From Bifidobacteriaceae bacterium (GTDB lineage: Bacteria > Actinomycetota > Actinomycetes > Actinomycetales > WQXJ01), in assembly GCA_031255075.1 (NCBI GenBank), contig JAIRTF010000166.1, forward strand, positions 1-6,792: a stretch of 6,792 nt of DNA, given 5' to 3'. Of this stretch, positions 4,018 through 6,792 are shown in pieces. A program made the translations under genes and the position numbers. Within the stretch, counting starts at the first letter, position 1. Every line of letters starts with the position of its first letter. Under the pieces are notes generated by a model. It searched no databases and was not told the origin of the DNA. It saw only the letters and a list, made by a program, of their open reading frames with translations.

Positions 4018-6792
4018 TCAGGTCAAGGCGCGGGTCACACTGGCCGAAGCCACCTCGGTGGCGGAGGCTTCAACCACCACAGACACGGCCAGAGTTTCGC
4101 GGCGGATCATTGAAGCATGCTCGCGAACCGCCGCCAGCCAGGGGCGCGGCACCGACAAAGAAAGCGCAATCCGGTCAGCCACATGCAGTCCAGCGGCTTT
4201 GCGTTCGTCTTGGACCAGCCGGACAATATCCCGGGCATAACCCTCGGCCAGCAGCGAATCAGTCACCTTCAGATCCAGCAGCACAAAACCATCGCCGGCC
4301 AACACTGTTGACCCGATCTTGTCGCCAAACTTGTCCTCCATAACGGTGCGAGTGGTGTACTCGGATTCCAATAGCGCCACCGGTCCGTCCACGGTGGTAA
4401 CCACCACGGCTCCGCCGGCATCCCGCTCCCAAGCGCCGGCCTTGACGGCTTTGATGACGGCCTGGACCTGACCGCCCAGGCGTGGCCCGGCGGCTCTGGC
4501 GTTCACATCCAGCCGGGTGTAGACACCGTGCCGTTCGGCCGCGTCCGCCGAATACTCCTCCAACTCCAAGTGTTTGACGTTCACCTCGGCGGTAATCAAG
4601 TCGACGAACGGCGCCAACTCCTCAACAGACGTATCGACCACCACCAGCGAGGCCAGCGGTTGGCGCACCTTGATACCGTGGGCTTTGCGCACCGACAGGG
4701 CCGCTGAGCAAACCTCGCGGACCCGGTCCACCAGGGTGACCAACGCGGCATCGTCCACCAAGACGGGGTCCAGGACGGAGCCGAGTTCTACCGTGGGCCA
4801 GGCCTCCAAATGGACAGACCGGCCGCCGGTCAGACCGCGCCAGATTTCCTCACTCACCATGGGCAGCAGCGGCGCGCTGACTCGTGTCAACACTTCCAAC
4901 ACGGTGTAGAGCACGTTGAACGCGGCCGGGTCTTCTTGCCAGAAGCGGTCCCGTGATTCACGTACATACCAGTTGTTCAACGCGTCCAAGAAGCTCCGGA
5001 TCGATTCGCAAGCCTCTGGGATCAGGTATTCGTCCAACTGCTGGCCAACCGATTCGACCAGCTGCCGGGTGCGGGCCAGGATGTACCGATCCAGCGGCAC
5101 CAAGCCGGCCACCTCATCTGGTTCCACCCGCCTGGCCGTATAGCCGGCGCCACCATCAGCGGCATTGGCGTACAGCGAGAAAAATGACCAGGTGTTCCAC
5201 ATCGGCAACAGCACTTGCCGGACGGCGTCACGGATGGCTTCATCGGTCACCACCAGGTTGCCGCCGCGCAAAATGGCACCGGACATCAAGAACCAGCGCA
5301 TCGCATCGGCACCGTCCCGCTCAAAGACGGTCCGCACATCGGGGAAGTTGCCCTTGGATTTGGACATCTTCAGGCCGTCATCCCCCAGGACGATGCCGTG
5401 CGTCAGGCAGGTCCGGAAGCTCGGCTTGTCGAACAGGGCCGTGGCCAACACATGCAGGGTGTAGAACCAGCCGCGGGTCTGGCCGATGTATTCAACGATG
5501 AAATCACCCGGATAGTGCGTCTCAAACCATTCGCGGTTCTCGAACGGATAATGCACCTGCGCAAATGGCATGGAACCGGATTCGAACCAGCAGTCCAGTA
5601 CCTCTGGCACCCGCCGCATGGTGGAACGGCCGGTCGGGTCATCTGGGTTGGGCCGGGTCAGATCATCAACCGCTGGGCGGTGCAGATCAGCCGGCCGGAC
5701 ACCAAAGTCGCGTTCCAACTCATCGAGCGAACCGTAAACATCAACCCGGGGATATTCGGGTGAATCCGACATCCACACCGGAATGGGGCTGCCCCAATAG
5801 CGGTTCCGGGAGATGGACCAATCGCGGGCCCCTTCCAGCCATTTGCCGAACTGCCCATCACGGACGTGGGCCGGGTGCCAGTCGATTTGTTGGTTCAGTT
5901 CCACCATCCGGTCGCGGAACTTGGTGACCGCCACAAACCAGGAGCTGACGGCGTATTGGATGAGCGGCGTGTCACAGCGCCAGCAGTGCGGGTAGGGGTG
6001 GTCATAGGTTTCCTGGCGGAGCAGCTGGCCGGCTTCTTTGAGCGCCTGGATGATCGGCTTGTTGGCCTCGAACACTCCCAGGCCGGCCCACGGGTGGACC
6101 GGTTCGGTGAAGCGGCCCTCCGGGCTGACCGGGTTGACCAGTTGGATGCCGGCGTCATCTGTGACGACCTTGTCTTCCTCGCCGTAGGCCGGCGCGATGT
6201 GCACCAAGCCGGTGCCGTCACCGGTGGTGACATAGTCTGCTGCCAACACTTGGAAGGCACCTTGGGCGGCGCGGTCGGCAAAGAAGTCAAACAGCGGGCG
6301 GTAGCGCAACCCCACCAAGTCGGCGCCCTTATAACGCCCCTTGATCGGCGGGTTCTCGCCCAGTTCGCGGGCATAGGCCGCCAGCCGAGCCTCAGCCAAC
6401 ACCACCCGTTCACCGGGCATGGTCTCGGGTTCCACCAGCACATAGTCCACGTCCGGCCCAACCGCCAAAGCCAGGTTGGACGGCAAGGTCCACGGCGTGG
6501 TGGTCCAGGCCAAGGCCGAAGCGCCGGCCAACTCGGCGTGAACTGCGGGGGGAGCGGCATCGTCCACATAAAGCTCAAAGGCGACCGTTACCGCGCGGTC
6601 CTGGCGGGCCCGGTAGACCTCATCCATGCGCGTCTCAGAGGCGCTCAGCGGTGTGCCGCAACGGAAGCAGTACCACAGCACCTGGTGGCCTTCGTAGATC
6701 AGCCCCTTGTCCCACAACGTCTTGAAGGCCCACATGACGGACTCCATGTAGTCCAGGTCCAGGGTCTTGTAATCGTGGGCGAAGTCCACCCA
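4018..6792 (-). CDS. ileS: Isoleucyl-tRNA synthetase, partial (N-terminus outside window)
   Basis: IleS attaches isoleucine to tRNA-Ile in the cytoplasm and edits mischarged valine. The visible 924 residues begin [12 protein letters not shown], a mid-protein sequence, so the GTG near the window edge is not the start. About 130-150 residues, with the HIGH motif, should be missing given a usual length near 1,040-1,100. Residue numbers here count from the window edge. Visible features are a CxxC (YCFRC) and a later HCWRC pair likely to bind zinc; the CP1 editing domain with [11 protein letters not shown] (96-106) and [15 protein letters not shown] (193-207); [14 protein letters not shown] (from about 327); and KMSKS (475-479; bases 5356-5370). 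An anticodon-binding region and a C-terminal domain ending in [20 protein letters not shown] and ETLAVSV follow. The NRYWG.PIPVW form and the absence of a C-terminal cysteine zinc site fit the IleS2-like type found in actinobacteria and eukaryotes. The frame is intact, so the gene looks functional. Confidence 0.98.
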   Translation of the reverse strand, partial: WVDFAHDYKTLDLDYMESVMWAFKTLWDKGLIYEGHQVLWYCFRCGTPLSASETRMDEVYRARQDRAVTVAFELYVDDAAPPAVHAELAGASALAWTTTPWTLPSNLALAVGPDVDYVLVEPETMPGERVVLAEARLAAYARELGENPPIKGRYKGADLVGLRYRPLFDFFADRAAQGAFQVLAADYVTTGDGTGLVHIAPAYGEEDKVVTDDAGIQLVNPVSPEGRFTEPVHPWAGLGVFEANKPIIQALKEAGQLLRQETYDHPYPHCWRCDTPLIQYAVSSWFVAVTKFRDRMVELNQQIDWHPAHVRDGQFGKWLEGARDWSISRNRYWGSPIPVWMSDSPEYPRVDVYGSLDELERDFGVRPADLHRPAVDDLTRPNPDDPTGRSTMRRVPEVLDCWFESGSMPFAQVHYPFENREWFETHYPGDFIVEYIGQTRGWFYTLHVLATALFDKPSFRTCLTHGIVLGDDGLKMSKSKGNFPDVRTVFERDGADAMRWFLMSGAILRGGNLVVTDEAIRDAVRQVLLPMWNTWSFFSLYANAADGGAGYTARRVEPDEVAGLVPLDRYILARTRQLVESVGQQLDEYLIPEACESIRSFLDALNNWYVRESRDRFWQEDPAAFNVLYTVLEVLTRVSAPLLPMVSEEIWRGLTGGRSVHLEAWPTVELGSVLDPVLVDDAALVTLVDRVREVCSAALSVRKAHGIKVRQPLASLVVVDTSVEELAPFVDLITAEVNVKHLELEEYSADAAERHGVYTRLDVNARAAGPRLGGQVQAVIKAVKAGAWERDAGGAVVVTTVDGPVALLESEYTTRTVMEDKFGDKIGSTVLAGDGFVLLDLKVTDSLLAEGYARDIVRLVQDERKAAGLHVADRIALSLSVPRPWLAAVREHASMIRRETLAVSVVVEASATEVASASVTRALT

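Noticed and set aside
5895..6578. A 227-codon minus-strand frame within ileS
   Set aside because: It is out of phase with the clear IleS coding frame and has Trp/Arg/Pro-rich composition typical of a GC-rich shadow frame.

Overview
The window comes from a Gram-positive, fairly high-GC bacterium, most likely an actinomycete (Actinomycetota). Three things point there: the isoleucyl-tRNA synthetase matches the actinobacterial/eukaryote-like type, the secreted proteins end in LPxTG-class sorting signals (LPPTG, a hydrophobic segment, then an Arg-rich tail), and the codons are GC-rich. Genus and species cannot be read from the sequence. Every gene I can support lies on the minus strand.

Read in the direction of transcription, from high to low coordinates: (1) positions 6792-4018 hold the last 924 residues of ileS, whose N-terminus lies outside the window. 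(2) A gap of about 170 bp follows, with small inverted repeats but no clear terminator, and contains a predicted promoter and leader. (3) Surface protein gene A is 3845-2598, followed by a strong hairpin terminator. (4) Surface protein gene B is 2394-1219, followed by a near-copy of the same terminator. (5) Surface protein gene C starts at 927 and runs off the window at position 1, before its expected anchor.

A, B and C are paralogues. Each has a long Sec signal peptide with predicted cleavage after residue 44, four cysteines at matching places, and a middle region of short beta-helix-like repeats ending in a Y/H-MYFL motif. A and B also show an LPPTG cell-wall anchor. A and C are close relatives; B, which lies between them, is diverged and lacks one internal repeat unit. 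A and C share an identical 25-bp promoter/leader block. In all three leaders a small hairpin ends exactly 27 nt before the start codon. The 3' ends of A and B are near-identical over 76 nt.

The best description is a tandemly amplified family of sortase-anchored surface proteins of unknown function, placed next to a housekeeping tRNA-synthetase gene. Each gene appears to be its own transcription unit. No RNA gene, CRISPR array, insertion sequence or phage gene was seen.
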